Source of the DNA: Alitta virens
Taxonomy: Eukaryota; Annelida; Polychaeta; Phyllodocida; Nereididae
Assembly: GCA_932294295.1 (NCBI GenBank)
Contig: OW028584.1
Location: forward strand, 35,101,969 to 35,165,968
Direction: 5' to 3'
DNA length: 64,000 nucleotides
Position numbers and translations under genes: made by a program. Below are positions 24,901 through 36,686 of this stretch, one piece after another. Position 1 is the first letter of the stretch. Every line of letters begins with the position of its first letter. The notes beneath the pieces were generated by a model. The model made no database searches. It had not been told where the DNA came from and saw nothing but the letters and a program-made list of their open reading frames with translations.

Positions 24901-27167
24901 AGATGTAATGATGAGATGAAATGCCTTTTAACAGCAAACTTTATCTGCGAAAGCAATACATTAACCAATGTTAACTACAAGCTGTAGTGACTAATAATAC
25001 ATGTAAGTCTATACTGGGTCTGGATAAAACCGAATTGTTACTATATTGTACTATTTAGTATATCATTACTGGTTACCATAATAAAAGACTGTACTTAGGA
25101 CCATTTTGACCCATAGGGGCTACCCTTTTTATTTATAAAAAAAAATGGAAAAATGTAATTCTACTTTGGCAAGGGTGGGCCACTGCCCCAATTGGCATCA
25201 GGCAATGATGGATGTGGATTCAGGGGGTACTGACAGATTCCCACCATCATATTAGGTATTATAGTGATGATAAAGTAAATGTACAGAAATATGTTTTGTA
25301 TATTGATTAATCAGTGTCAATAATTCGTCAATAATTCGTAAATAAACCAGTCAACACAAGGTATATTATTAATACTATTTTATTAGTACTATGGGTATAC
25401 ATGGAAATTCAATAATGTATATTATGAATGTGTGAAATTAGCATAAATTAATTATAGATTGAACAAATGTTAAATTACACAAATAAATTGATAAGATCTG
25501 CAGTCTTGAGGTGACAATATACATTGTGAGATCCCATCTCTGACTCAGCAAAGTTCTTTAATTACTAGATCAAATTGTCTTTACATTGGGTGTGACATAA
25601 GTCTGTAACCAAGTCTTCAGCCTGAGACAGTTTTATAGTATGTTGGTCTTCAAACTTGAATGTACAGCCCAGCTGTGACAGTGACACTTTTAAGCACATG
25701 TTCATTCTTCAAGATCCTCTGCCTGACTAACAGTATCATACAACGACCAGAGGAAGTGGCAGCAAGATGTAAAGGAGTTTCAAAAACAAACAACACAACA
25801 AACTGAGGGCAACAGTCACACCCCCCTCCCCACCAATGGGTCCTTGCATCCTGAGATCAAAGTAAATTGACAGTGTCACAAAGTGCATTAGTAAACATCA
25901 ACTAAGTCGAGAATAATTTGGAGACAATAATAATATGCACAGTATCTGCAAATAATTCAAATAATTGTTTTCAACCTGCAGTCACTGAATACAAATGAAA
26001 CATTCATCTGTCACTTATTAATATGATACGAACATTCAAATTTGAGAAGGGTAGTTAATCTGAGCATTGGTCATTTTCAAGAAGCAAGACTTACTTATGA
26101 ATTGGTCTCTCATAGGTTTTGAGTGAAGAATTTATTTTACTCGTTTTTTAAAGTGATGGATCTTGGACAAATTTGACAAGAAGAGGCAGGGCATCATCTG
26201 TGGCAACCACAATGCCTCCAAATTGCAGGTTTCTTCTAGGACGACACCATTTTGATCTTTCTTGTAGCAAGTGCTATACTAATTTTGCTTTCGAAGGAAG
26301 AAACTTTGTTTTTTTTTACCGAGATTTCTTAGTATAATCTTGTTTCCCAACTTTGCACTTGAATTCATTATTGTTTATGCACATTTAAATTCTCATATAT
26401 GGTTTTAGAATAATATTTTCCTCATTTGCATAATGCGATTAGATTTCCCCTTGAAACTTTGCATTTTGAATGACGTCAGACCTTGCAAGAACAGTGGCTT
26501 AATCATAATCAGTACACGTTCTACTTCCGGTCAATTTGCAGATTCACTTCCGGTCATTATGCAGATTCAATTTTATTACTATGTTTTAACATTTTATAGG
26601 CCAGTCCTTCATTGTGTCAGTAGGCCATTGCTGATGCAAATATAATTGTTTTTGGCTAGGAATTAAAGAAGCTGGCAGATAGCAAAATACAAATAACATT
26701 GGATATATTTGTCCGGATGCAATGTTTTTCTTGCTCGCTCTTAAGTAATTGACTGTTACATACAGGAAAATATGATAAAGGTTAGGCTGTTTACTTATTA
26801 GCTAATGCAATATTTTGTTATTTTACGACTCCCAAGTAATACAATGTATTATTCCCAGGGGCCTGTTATTGTTACAAATGTTATATTTATGTTTTATTTT
26901 TGGGCCGGGGGGGGGGGGGGGGATTTGGGCGGGGAGGGGGAGATGTATCTTGAGTGTCAGATTGATTGAAGCGATATTAACATTATCTAGAGTTGTGGGA
27001 GATAATTTTGGAGATGATGTGCATGTCATTAACTAATACTGTGTCCAGTGTGGAATCTGAAAAAGAAAAACAATTAGGCAGAAAAATGATGCAGAAATGC
27101 TGCATTGTTGGGCACTTCTACAATGTATGTATTTTATATGAAACCACGGGTAAGCATTTAAGGTAGC
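21933..27167. other. Intergenic, AT-rich with G tracts
   Basis: Long G runs occur at 23430, 23606, 24028, 24480 and 26907. Short shared segments at about 24500-24535 and 25215-25250 (acagattcccaccatc) suggest an old duplication. No gene supported. Confidence 0.4.
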
Positions 27168-27521
27168 GTTAGTTTCATAAAATATTGTTGACTCCAGACA
27201 GCTGTAGCGACCTATTCCTGGCTGTAGATACTTCTGTCTACTCCTAGCTTATAGTCGGCTTACTGAAAAATATAAACCTTGGCAAATGTAAGAAATGTAT
27301 CTAATATATCATAAATATTGTATTTTGCAACAGAGATGCATCGTTTCAAAATGACAAATAAGCGCAACTCTTGGATGGTCCTGCGTGTACTTTTAGATTC
27401 GGTTTTGAGTAGCCAGCTATAGCCAGACAGTTCCAATTAGTGGCAGGTAGCATAGTATGGCAGAAGTGGTCTAGTTTTGTCGAGGTTCAATTTGACAGGC
27501 CGTTTTTAATGAAACTAACTG
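27168..27521 (+). mobile_element. MITE family 'GTTAGTTTCAT', copy 1
   Basis: Ends are GTTAGTTTCAT (left) and ATGAAACTAACTG (right), an inverted repeat. The interior is shared, in opposite orientation, with 48571-48883: both contain gacagctgtag, cctattcctg, accttggcaaatgtaagaaa (or close variants), agccagctatagccagacag and gctacctgcca. There is no coding capacity. Ends reading CAGTTAG suggest a Tc1/mariner-like origin, unproven. Confidence 0.75.
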
Positions 27522-27678
27522 TGCGATTTTGTGCTGAGTCACATCAAGCAAGCCCTAGTTTGTCACACTGCAATAATTAGTTTGTGCCAAATGTGCATCC
27601 CAAGAACACTCCAGGCATATCAATATTATATTTCATATATTCTAGGTGTCCTGAATACAGAATGACTCCATTTTAAGG

Positions 27679-27930
27679 AGAGCTGAATGACCGAGTGGTT
27701 ATAAGACCCTGCCTAGCTCCACTGAAGGTCCTGGGTTCAGATCCCAAGCTGGCAGTCTTCACCAGCTATAGATATCTGGGTAGGCACAGGTCTACCAAAA
27801 CACCATTGTTTGCAGCTCCGTATATTAAGATTGGATGCAGGTCCTTTAAAAGATATTTCATGCCGTGGTCGAGTGGTCAAAAATCATTTTTGTCATAAAT
27901 GCAAGTTTGTAAGTTTGAGCCCCCGTTATA
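27679..27930 (+). mobile_element. Two tRNA-like SINE heads in tandem
   Basis: The first head has GCTGAATGACCGAGTGG (box A) and GGTCCTGGGTTCAGATCCC (box B) at 27683-27747. The second has GCCGTGGTCGAGTGGTCAA at 27862 and a decayed box B (gtttgagccccc) near 27912. No long shared body. Confidence 0.5.
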
Positions 27931-29084
27931 CCATGAATATTTCCTAAAATCAGTGAAGTCAACGCATGAATTGGTGAATCTACAAAAAATACAAAATACA
28001 TATTTTATGATAAAAAATACTAAATTATTTAACAAAGCAATGATGATATTACAATTACTTGACATCCATGATTAATAATTACTTCAGTATCGTGAATCAT
28101 GTACATATTAACCAATTCCATGAAAAAGTGGAATATTCGGCTGAAGAATAAATCTATCACTGTGACTTCAGTTTTTGTGATATTTTTTTTTATGACTGGA
28201 GTTATTCATTTGATATTATAATATTTTCGTGGTCGGTTGTTTATGTCCAGACAACAAATTCAAGCGGTTCTTTTTCCTGTGACACCCTCTGGTGTTTTTG
28301 CTGTCTGCTAAGGTGACAAACTAACAGGTAGATTGATTACATCAAGGCTTTGTGACAATTCCATGGCATCTATACCAAGGAACCATTACTCAAATAAAAT
28401 AATAAAGCTTTTAGATCATAAATAGGGTCAATTTGGTCAATAATAGAATTCCCTTTTCTCCTACTTGAAGTCATTGTTCACAATAGTTTTCCCGCCATTT
28501 GAGAAATGTGTCCAGTGACTCGGTCACAAAATTTCAGCTTTTTTTTTTTTTTTCTCTCTTTAAAATAAAAAGGCAACAAATTTGGAAAAATCCTGTTTCT
28601 GGTGAGTGAGGAACATGTTTAAGTTTTAATTCTAAATTTCATGACTCTAGTTAATCAGACTCTGTGGTAATTTGATGTGATGGAATCACTGAAATACAAG
28701 ATGTGAGGGAGTCGCTGACAACTGTTTCACAACATCTGTAGACATTTAAGTTGATCATTTAATATAATATAAAAAAATATAGTTTGTTCAGTGAAAAGAC
28801 CATAGTATATTAATTAATTTTTATTTATTTTTTGTTTTCTATAAAGCGAAGTTTTATTACCTCTGCCAAGGAGGTTATGTCATTAATGGTGGGTATGGAT
28901 CAAAATTTGAATCTGAAACCAAGACCAATTATTTGATCCAGATCACATTCTGGATACTGGATCCAGAGGACTTTTTCACATGATATTACTATAACGAAAT
29001 GACAGATTCTGCTCATATAATGTATGGAAACAGATGATAGCATTCTTTTTGGATCATCCAGACCATACTTGGACAACAGTGCAC

Positions 29085-29300
29085 TGGCGCAACATTGAGC
29101 CAACAGTGGGCCAACATTAGGTTAATGCTAGGCCAACATTAGACCAAATGGAGAGTGGGCTGGCTGGACTTTGATGTTAGTCCTTTTCCTATGATGGGTG
29201 TATCTGATAGTGGGCCAATCTGCACTTTGGCCAAACCAATGTTGAACCAACACGGCCAACACTGGACCAACATTAGGCTAATGTTGGGCAAACTTTGAGT
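29085..29300 (+). repeat. Degenerate CCAACATTAGG-type repeats
   Basis: Many variants of ccaacattag / ttaatgctagg / aatgttgg occur in both orientations (for example gccaacattaggttaatgct and gaccaacattaggctaatgt), a loose palindromic repeat field. No gene. Confidence 0.6.
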
Positions 29301-29325
29301 TGAAATGCTATTTTGCCATAGGTAT

Positions 29326-29455
29326 CAGAATTTCTTTATTGTCCTTTCGTGTAGATTATCTATTACATGAAAAAGTAAACAAAAAGTAATGCATGAATAT
29401 TTGAAAGGACTGGGGACCACTTTAGGACAAGACTGTCGTTATCAAGTGGCCCCCA
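29326..29455 (-). repeat. Dispersed repeat, probable non-LTR 3' end (copy 2)
   Basis: Matches 10638-10755 through atcagaatttctttattgtc, aaaagtaaacaaaaagtaat, gaaaggactggggaccactt and gtcgttatcaagtggc. Only the 3' part of the parent element remains. Confidence 0.65.
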
Positions 29456-29904
29456 TGGATGGAAGAGGAATGCCTGCATGCACACACCTCTCAGACAGTG
29501 TGCTACTTATTCCATTAAATTTCACTGAAAAAACCTAAATTGTCTACTAAAAAATATAATAACAACATTTGCATGAATAAATGAATGGATGAAAGAATGA
29601 CAGATGTCTCAAATTCTATTTAAAAGGCAGATAATAAGCATAGGTCTAAGGGACCATGGAGTCTCTAGTGTCTGCACAATGGCCAACATAACACTAGGGC
29701 CCAAATGTAAAAGCAAATTGAACTAACAGTGCAAACGTATTGGGTCAGCAGTAATTCTGAGTGCCCTCTAGTTGATTATTTTGTTATAGAGCATTCAAAT
29801 AAAGTGACTACATTCCCATGAGATTTATGGAAGTGTGGATGTGATGTCATGCTGTTATAAGAGGCTCTGGCCAGTCCCTGAGTTTGTAGTTTGCCCAAAT
29901 GACT

Positions 29905-30612
29905 GTTAAACCCAGGGAGGGTCTAAAAGATTAAATGGAGACAGATGGTTTTGCAGCAACTTTCATATATTTTGATTTAGTGGCCCCCTCCTCACCCACT
30001 AGTTCGCTGCTACTTTGAGTCCACATTTACACACATTTGCAGTAATCAATGTGCGACATTTTGACTTGAAGTTTTTCTGTAATAAAGAAGTCCCTGCCAA
30101 CGCAGAGGCAGTTTTTTGGGCTTACTAGGTTGCCACAGTACGTAATTTATGAAATGTCCTCTACCTTGCAAGCAATATATGAAAATTTTCCTTATCTAAC
30201 AGAAAAGACAATGGTGTCTTGTGACTCAGTCACAGTTTTCCGAACAGCCGTACCTAATGGTGACTTAGCCTTCCTCAACAACACCTGGCTCAAACACAGT
30301 AAGAGTGTTTCACTTTTACAGGGATTTAATTTTTATCCATGTATAAAATATGCTGAAGCAGGAAATGCAACTGAAAGTTTGATTTTGTTAACAAATAAAT
30401 GGTAAAAATTAAGTGTCTCCGTCACACGAAATCAATGATGCTACAGCGTCTTTGCAATCACACATGAGGAAGCTCTGGATTCATTAATATTTTGAAGAAA
30501 TATTAAGTAATTAATTTCTGTTATAATATCTTACTCGCAGTGTGTGAATTGCTCTGTAGATTCAATAATATTGTAAAATTTCCAATGAAAGTAGTGACTC
30601 CCTGGGTTTAAC
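29905..30612. mobile_element. piggyBac-like non-autonomous element, about 0.7 kb
   Basis: A perfect 15-bp inverted repeat, GTTAAACCCAGGGAG (29905-29919), is matched by CTCCCTGGGTTTAAC (30598-30612). Each end contains TTAA followed inward by ACCCAGGGAG, fitting the TTAA target duplication and CCC-type ends of the piggyBac superfamily. The interior has one 91-codon open frame (30130-30405) with no recognisable transposase motif. Confidence 0.6.
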
Positions 30613-32466
30613 GCTGGAATTGGTGAACTGTATAATAGTACTTACCATTCCATATGAGACAATTCTAAACAATCATAATTAAACACCTCATGCCCCAATA
30701 AGCAATAATAATATAAGCATAGATGAGTGCAAAATACCTGGCTGCATTGGATCTATCAAAGTCATCATTTAAACCAATACAAATGTTATAAACTATTTGA
30801 ATAATGCACCACAAATAATATCATCTAATAAAATACAATACAAAGTAAAATAATACTCACAAACTCATGTGGACTTATTCGACTGGCTCCAGAACACCCA
30901 AGTCTTTGTAGACATGTTTGTTCATATTTTGTTCATCATTTCATTCATCAATAGGGATAAAGTAGCACTGTAGCAGATAAGTATTGTTTGATGATGTCAT
31001 CTATTTAGTGATGTCATCTATGTAACAATTAAGTAGTGACATCATCTTATCGTCCTTTCATGTGCTACGGTTGTAGTGCCCCCTGTAAACTGCTACTTTT
31101 TCTCCCAACAGGTGGTCTACACTTTTGGAGACTGACCCATTCCCGTTTCAAGTATGGCGACAGGTCGGGTCTGTGAATCGGAAGGTGACGTCATAATCTG
31201 TGTATGCTAGATATCAACCAATCAGATCACAGATGTTGCTGCCAATATTCCAATATCTGCCAAGATTGCATATTGGGCAGGATATTATGTCCTTTAGGCG
31301 AATCAGCTAGCTTTTGGGCGAATCAGCTAGCCTATGGGCAAGCTTGCCCAAAGTTCCTATGACTCGTAAATTAGTTTGAGTGCGAATTATCGCTCAGTTC
31401 GGGTGCGAATTATCGCTCAGTAGTAGTTTTACTGTGGCAACCTCTATCACGTTTTTTGTCACTCAAAAGTCTGCATCAGACATGGTTGCTAAAAAAAGTT
31501 ACACATATAATAAACATTATTTTGCATAATAATAATTACAATTTACCATTTGTTTACTATTTTGTGCAACAAAGACCCCCCCCCCCCTCCTTGTAAAAAG
31601 TGTGGATGGAGCTTGGAGCATGAGCTTTGAATTACAGATATAATCTATATTGATGAAATAGGCCTAAAGCAATCATCCCCTTCTTGTGTGATATGAAGAA
31701 AGGTCCCAATATATTAAATTTTAATATACTTAGATTTTGTTAATCATTTATTATTAGATCCATTGCAGTTCTCTTTATTATAGGCTTAAGCGGCTGTGTC
31801 AGAGCTGAGCTAATATTAACAAAAATGATTAACGTCTCTGGCTTTGCCTCAAAATACCCCCACTCAAGAGGACACAGATGAATGACTATATATTAATTCC
31901 ATGAACAGGAACTTCCTGTCAGATGCAGAATAACAGCTCAATAGTGCATTAGCAATTTTTGAGGATCCGCCCCTGCCACGAATGAGCACCCGCAATATAT
32001 ATGATATACAAATATGTAAAAAAAGAAAAAGGAAATAACACTGATGCATTAAAATTAACTTCAGTTTATTATTAAATTATTACATTTGTACAACTACATA
32101 TGAATATTACCTATAAGGCTTCATGCATATCATTAAACCATCAGATACACATATCATGTGATACAGGCAAAACTAAACTCCATACCATCATTGATTGTAA
32201 AGACATTGTAATATGCACAACATCCGGAATTTATCAAATGAACAGTCCGGCTTAAATTCAAGATTGTGGTATAATTAAGAATCCTGGAAGACTACATTTT
32301 TAAAAGGAGCTATTAAAAAAATAAAACGGTTCCAACTTTTCTCACATTAAAGCCATTGATAATAAAAATAATTACCATCATTTATTTATTTATTCTATAT
32401 TAAATCTTTACCACATTTAGGAAAAGAATTTATAAAGTGACAACGTCATTCATTTTATTTTTATAA
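30613..32466. other. Intergenic
   Basis: Contains the 30973-31105 repeat and two small tandem duplications (gggcgaatcagctagc and gtgcgaattatcgctcag, each twice, at 31315-31420). No gene. Confidence 0.4.
30973..31105 (+). repeat. Dispersed 'GATGATGTCATC' repeat, copy 1
   Basis: Contains gcagataagtattgtttgat, gatgtcatctatttagtgat, gtgacatcatcttatc and gtgccccctgtaaactgct. It aligns with 48957-49080 (cagataaccactgtttgatg, atgtcatatattcagtgacg). Repeated TGATGTCAT / TGACGTCAT words resemble CRE/AP-1 half sites. Confidence 0.5.
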
Positions 32467-32591
32467 CAAGTCAAGTCAAGTCAAGTCAACTTTATTGCGG
32501 ACTCTAGGTCCATAAAAGGTAGAGAATACATATATGATAAATGGGTCAGAACGACCCCAGACATCAAGAGAATTTAAGAGAATCTATCTTA
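32467..32591 (-). repeat. 3' UTR and (TTGAC)n tail of the non-LTR element
   Basis: On the minus strand, about 100 bp after the RT stop, the sequence ends in GCAATAAAGTTGAC followed by TTGAC repeated four times. Many non-LTR elements end in a short tandem tail like this rather than poly(A), so it marks the element's 3' terminus. Read on the plus strand it is caagtcaagtcaagtcaag. Confidence 0.7.
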
Positions 32592-33897
32592 TCATAGGAA
32601 CTGCAATAACCAATGAGAAGCAAAGCTGCCGCTGTGAAGCACACCCATGTCATAGATCTTTTTAACTAATATCTTACTGGACGACCTCACTCTGCAATGT
32701 AAATTAAAACAATTTTTCCGAATAATGCATTTTGGACTGGGAATGTCAGACATGGTGTACATCAGAGAGGCACTGCATCTCATTGGCAGGTACAAAAATC
32801 TTCTAATGCAATTATTATATGATACAAATAATCTTCGCAATTTGTAAGCACAGTAGTTAAGCCATAATGCACAGCAATACATGTTACTGCAGAAAGTTTT
32901 GTACAAGAAACATTTGACATAATCAGTACATTTGCTAAATCTTTTCCTGAGCATGTTACTTCTACAATACAAGCTTCTAATTTGTCTGTCTATATCCCTG
33001 GCATCAGAGAAAGTTGAAGTGATGATATGGCCAAGATATTTCACTTCACTAACAATTTCAAGTTTCCGGTCATTAATGAAGAACTCTGGGACAGAGTACT
33101 TTGTAGGCCCTTTTTCAATACACATACAAACTGTCTTTTCAACATTATAAACAAGGTCAGCATCTGAACTAAACCTGTGACATACATTTAGCATACTTTG
33201 CAGCCCACCAGCCGAGGGTGAAAAAAGCACGACATCATCTGCATACATAATATGATTAATTTTACCACTTCCATAAGAAAGGCCACAATGCAGAGATTCT
33301 AATTCTATACTCAGGTCATTAACATAAACATTGAATAGAAAAGGGGACAACACACCCCCTTGCCTAACACCATTGGAAACATTAAAAGTATCTGATGTAA
33401 CAGCACCCCATCGGACGTACATACTCTGGTTATAGTACCAAAAATCCAATAATCTGACAATACACTTAGGGATGCCCCTTTCCAGCAAAACATTCATTAA
33501 TCGGTTGTGATTGACCCTGTCAAACGCCTTGGAGGCATCAAGGAAACAACAGTAAACAGTACTTCCTGACTTCAAATAAGAATTTACCAATTCTTTGAGA
33601 ACATAAATACACTGATCAGTACTCTGACTTTTTTGAAATCCAAATTGATTTGGTAATGTCCACAGGTAAACATCGATTTTACACAGAATAATTCTTTCAA
33701 TGACTTTGGTTAATACATTAGACAGTGCTATCGGTCTGTAATTGTCCTTGGATGTGAGTGACTTACATTTATTCTTGACAATGGGTACTAACATTGATTG
33801 AATCATACTGCTTGGCATAAAGCCATGTACAAGCATACCTGATATAAGAAAGGCAGCAATAATAAGTTTAGACTTTACGAACAATTCATACGATTCT
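32592..33897 (-). pseudogene. Non-LTR retrotransposon reverse transcriptase, 5'-truncated ORF
   Basis: An open frame of about 430 codons encodes an RT fold with intact motifs: NYRPIAL (about residues 48-54), DASKAFD (116-122, first catalytic Asp), GVRQGGVLSP (172-181) and MYADD (213-217, catalytic Asp pair), followed by a thumb block with VKYLGHIITS. The apurinic endonuclease domain normally ahead of the RT is missing: an in-frame stop lies about 6 codons before the first recognisable residues, as expected from 5' truncation at integration. The frame is uninterrupted, so the insertion is fairly young. Clade (CR1/Rex/jockey-like) cannot be settled by eye. No proper start codon is visible. Confidence 0.9.
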
Positions 33898-34539
33898 GTT
33901 CAGGTCGTCAAGCTTCCCTGCAGACTGGCAGCATCAGCTAGTGCTGTTTATTTCGAATTATTTTTTCAACCGACAAGAATGCATAACAAAATTTATTTGC
34001 GCCCTCTGTTGATTTTGCCGGAAAGTAGAAATTCGTATTATCGACAAATACGGATAAGAAAATAGCCACATCTATCTTTTCACATAATGGAAATATCCAC
34101 TGCCGTATTTTTGGAAGCTATTTTGGAGAATTGGATATTGGCATTGGGACTTTGGGAAGTAGCAACAGAATTTGCAAGACCCAACCTGAGTGTTTCTTCA
34201 CTCAGGTAACTAGAGAAGTTGGGAAGTAACCTTACTTCCTATAAATGGTGTATTTTACTCTCAATAGGATTACAAGTTTACCACAGAGCTCCTAGTGCTT
34301 CAGGGTTAATAGAAATTAACAAAAATTCTACCAATGCAGCTTGTTAGTATAAGGTAATCTTCATTTTCATGCAAAACGGTACAAAAAAAGCTGTCAGAAA
34401 AAGTTCGAGATATTTTATTTTTAAATTTTTGGTTATTAAACCCAAATTAACTGGGTTTAGAAACTAAAACTAAATGTTTACTCCACAAAATGAAAGTATA
34501 TGCTGAGAAAAACATTAAAATTAAACAGATAATCTGTCA

Positions 34540-34660
34540 TAGGTCACCAACCAATCAGATAATCTGTTAAAGATCAGCAGCTAATAATCTGTGCACAAGA
34601 TGTCACCAACCAATCAGATCATCAGTTAGAGATCACCAACAAATCAGAGATTATATACTA
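34540..34660 (+). repeat. Short tandem repeats with CCAATCAGAT boxes
   Basis: Three to four units of the form caccaaccaatcagat, ataatctgt and gatca about 40 bp apart. CCAATCAG matches NF-Y sites, and one more CCAATCAGATCA occurs at about 31218. No nearby start codon, so a promoter role is unproven. Confidence 0.45.
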
Positions 34661-34924
34661 GAAGAGTTCCCCCTGTTAAGCAGGTGGCGCTCAAGTATGG
34701 CAAACCCTTGCGCCCTCTGGAGTGTTTTCACTTGGAACTCCAAATTGGTTTGGGCAGGTGCTCTACCAGCCCCATTCTCTCAGGGTATCTTGGAAAGTTC
34801 CATGTCTACCAGTTTCAAGAATCTTGCTGTGTTTTAGGCATTGATTAATAATACAATAATTCATGAAATAACCCTTATTGTATGCCTGTCATTTAACAAT
34901 CTTTGCATGTAAAATTGTCATCAA

Positions 34925-36060
34925 TCACACCAGAAATTTCAGAGCATGAGAGATGGTACCACTGTTCACAGATAAGACATGCGATCCATTCTTCCTCATA
35001 CTTGGGATCTTCTCGATTGCCAAAGACCTAAGAACAGAGTGTGCAGGGGTATTCTTTTTGCTGTTCAACCTTTTTGTTTTACGTGATTTTTTCTTCTTGC
35101 GTTGTTGCAAATTGGTTTGAATGCCAGTTTCATTGGCATTTGTAGTTTCCCTAACTACTGGCTGTTCTTCTGTAATATCATCCACACCAGAAACAGGAGG
35201 TTCATTCATTACAGAGCTGGAAGCTTCTGCAGCAACATCCTCATCAGCACGAAGGCCATTTTCAGCATTGTCCACACCAGTAACAGGAACAGCTGCATCT
35301 TGTGTCTCAGCACTGACAGAGGGCCTAACAAGAGTTTCATCAGAAAATTCTGTCTGATCAACTTGGGAAAGAGTAGTAGCTCCTTGGTCTTCTCACGTTG
35401 TCAGCCGAATTAGTTCAACCACAAATGGAACACTTTCAACTGTGTCAAGCTGTTGATGTAACACATAGTGTTCTGTTACTTTCTCAGCTGTTTTGTATTC
35501 TCGAATGGAAATGAATTAGCATTGCTTATGATCCTTGATCTGGTGAGAATTTGTCGATATACTTGACGCTTTACAGTCCCTCCCAATGCATCATTGGGTG
35601 ACTTGCCATGGGCAGTAGCAAAATAAGCCCAGTCTATCTTGAATGGGTGTATGACATTCAACTTGGCCTGCAGAGCTAGAACATATCTATTTTTGTACTG
35701 GGACGATGGACCATCAGTCCTGATGTGAACTTTTGAAACATTGGGATACTCATTCACTTTAAGCAGTATTTCTTGTGTAAACGCTGCGACAGCGTATTTG
35801 TCATGCACTGTGCAATCTGACAGGATGACCAATGAGGTGATTTCAGTTTTATGATACAACATGACTGTATAGACTGTGATTGAACGTTGTCGCCAGTGGG
35901 CACTATGAAACTGTGAAATTTTCAAATCCATCTGAATCAGCACACTGTTTCAGTTGCCTCGTTTTTGTCAACAAAATAAAATCTTTCGGTCATACTTTGC
36001 AATGACAGCCATAAAATGTTTTGTTGCAAGATTGATCTCTCTCACCCAGTTAATTTCACT
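34925..36060 (-). pseudogene. Degenerate transposase-like gene (RNase H-like core plus half zinc finger)
   Basis: An open stretch at 35943-35476 encodes HIRTDGPSSQYKNRY and, further on, YFATAHGKSPNDALGG followed by TVKRQVYRQI. I associate this arrangement (a TDG-x-SSQ-x-K block, then an HGK-x3-D-x2-GG-x2-KR block) with a widespread family of uncharacterised, probably transposon-derived proteins of aquatic animals; this is recall, not a search. The frame then breaks near 35490. The next frame continues (EYKTAEKVTEHYVLH) to an in-frame TGA near 35400, runs on as an acidic then basic linker, and shifts again near 35020 to give EEEWIACLICEQWYHLSC, a C-x2-C...H-x2-C half finger. Two stops also precede 35943. 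At least two frame breaks and several stops make it a pseudogene unless spliced. Confidence 0.6.
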
Positions 36061-36487
36061 GTCAGCAACCCAGTTCAAAGTTTTTGTTATCACCAATTTC
36101 ATAATAATTAGTTGCATAATAATCATCACTAATTTAAATATCAACACTGTTATATATGTTTTATAGCATAATTACTTAATTTCATATATTCCTCTGGAAG
36201 TATATTGTCATAGCCCATGTATGAGTATTTGGACAAAAAAACTATAATCTTTGGTGTAGATTATTTAGGGGACATGCTATTTTATTGATAATTCTAGTGA
36301 TATGTATTACTGTAATTTCGTTAGGGTAAGTGCATTAGTATTGGGAGTTCTGCTCTGGAAACGAAAGTTTTCTGCTAAACAATTTTAATGATGCCTGTGT
36401 GCTATGTGAGATTCGCTGAGGGTTTTGATGCAGTGCAGCCTATGTTTGGTCTTGGGAATAGGTGTCATGGTTCCAGTAAGTTATAAT

Positions 36488-36678
36488 CATGGACCCCGTT
36501 TTAGGGGGGGACAGGGTAGCCCGACAACCGGCCTGGATTAGCGGTGTTCAGGCTAGGGACAGGGGGACAAGTCCCCCCCCCCCCCCCACTTTTTTTGTAC
36601 CAACATAACGATTTGACTGTTGGTGTCCAGAATAAAGGTCAATATGTCCCCCCATTTTGAAATGAAACGGGGCCCCTG
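36488..36678. mobile_element. hAT-type non-autonomous element (MITE), 191 bp with 8-bp TSD
   Basis: The left end is CATGGACCCCGTTTTA. The right end, reverse-complemented, is CAGGGGCCCCGTTTCA, matching at 13 of 16 positions. Both ends are flanked by the same 8 bp, GTTATAAT (36480-36487 and 36679-36686). An 8-bp target duplication and ends beginning CAGGG/CANGG are diagnostic of the hAT superfamily. The interior contains a G run and a C run and no coding capacity. Confidence 0.8.
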
Positions 36679-36686
36679 GTTATAAT

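Noticed and set aside
30130..30405. 91-codon ORF as a gene
   Set aside because: Lies inside an inverted-repeat element and has no recognised motif.
31960..31975. hAT end GGATCCGCCCCTG
   Set aside because: Only one end is visible; no partner CAGGGGCGGATCC was found in the neighbourhood.
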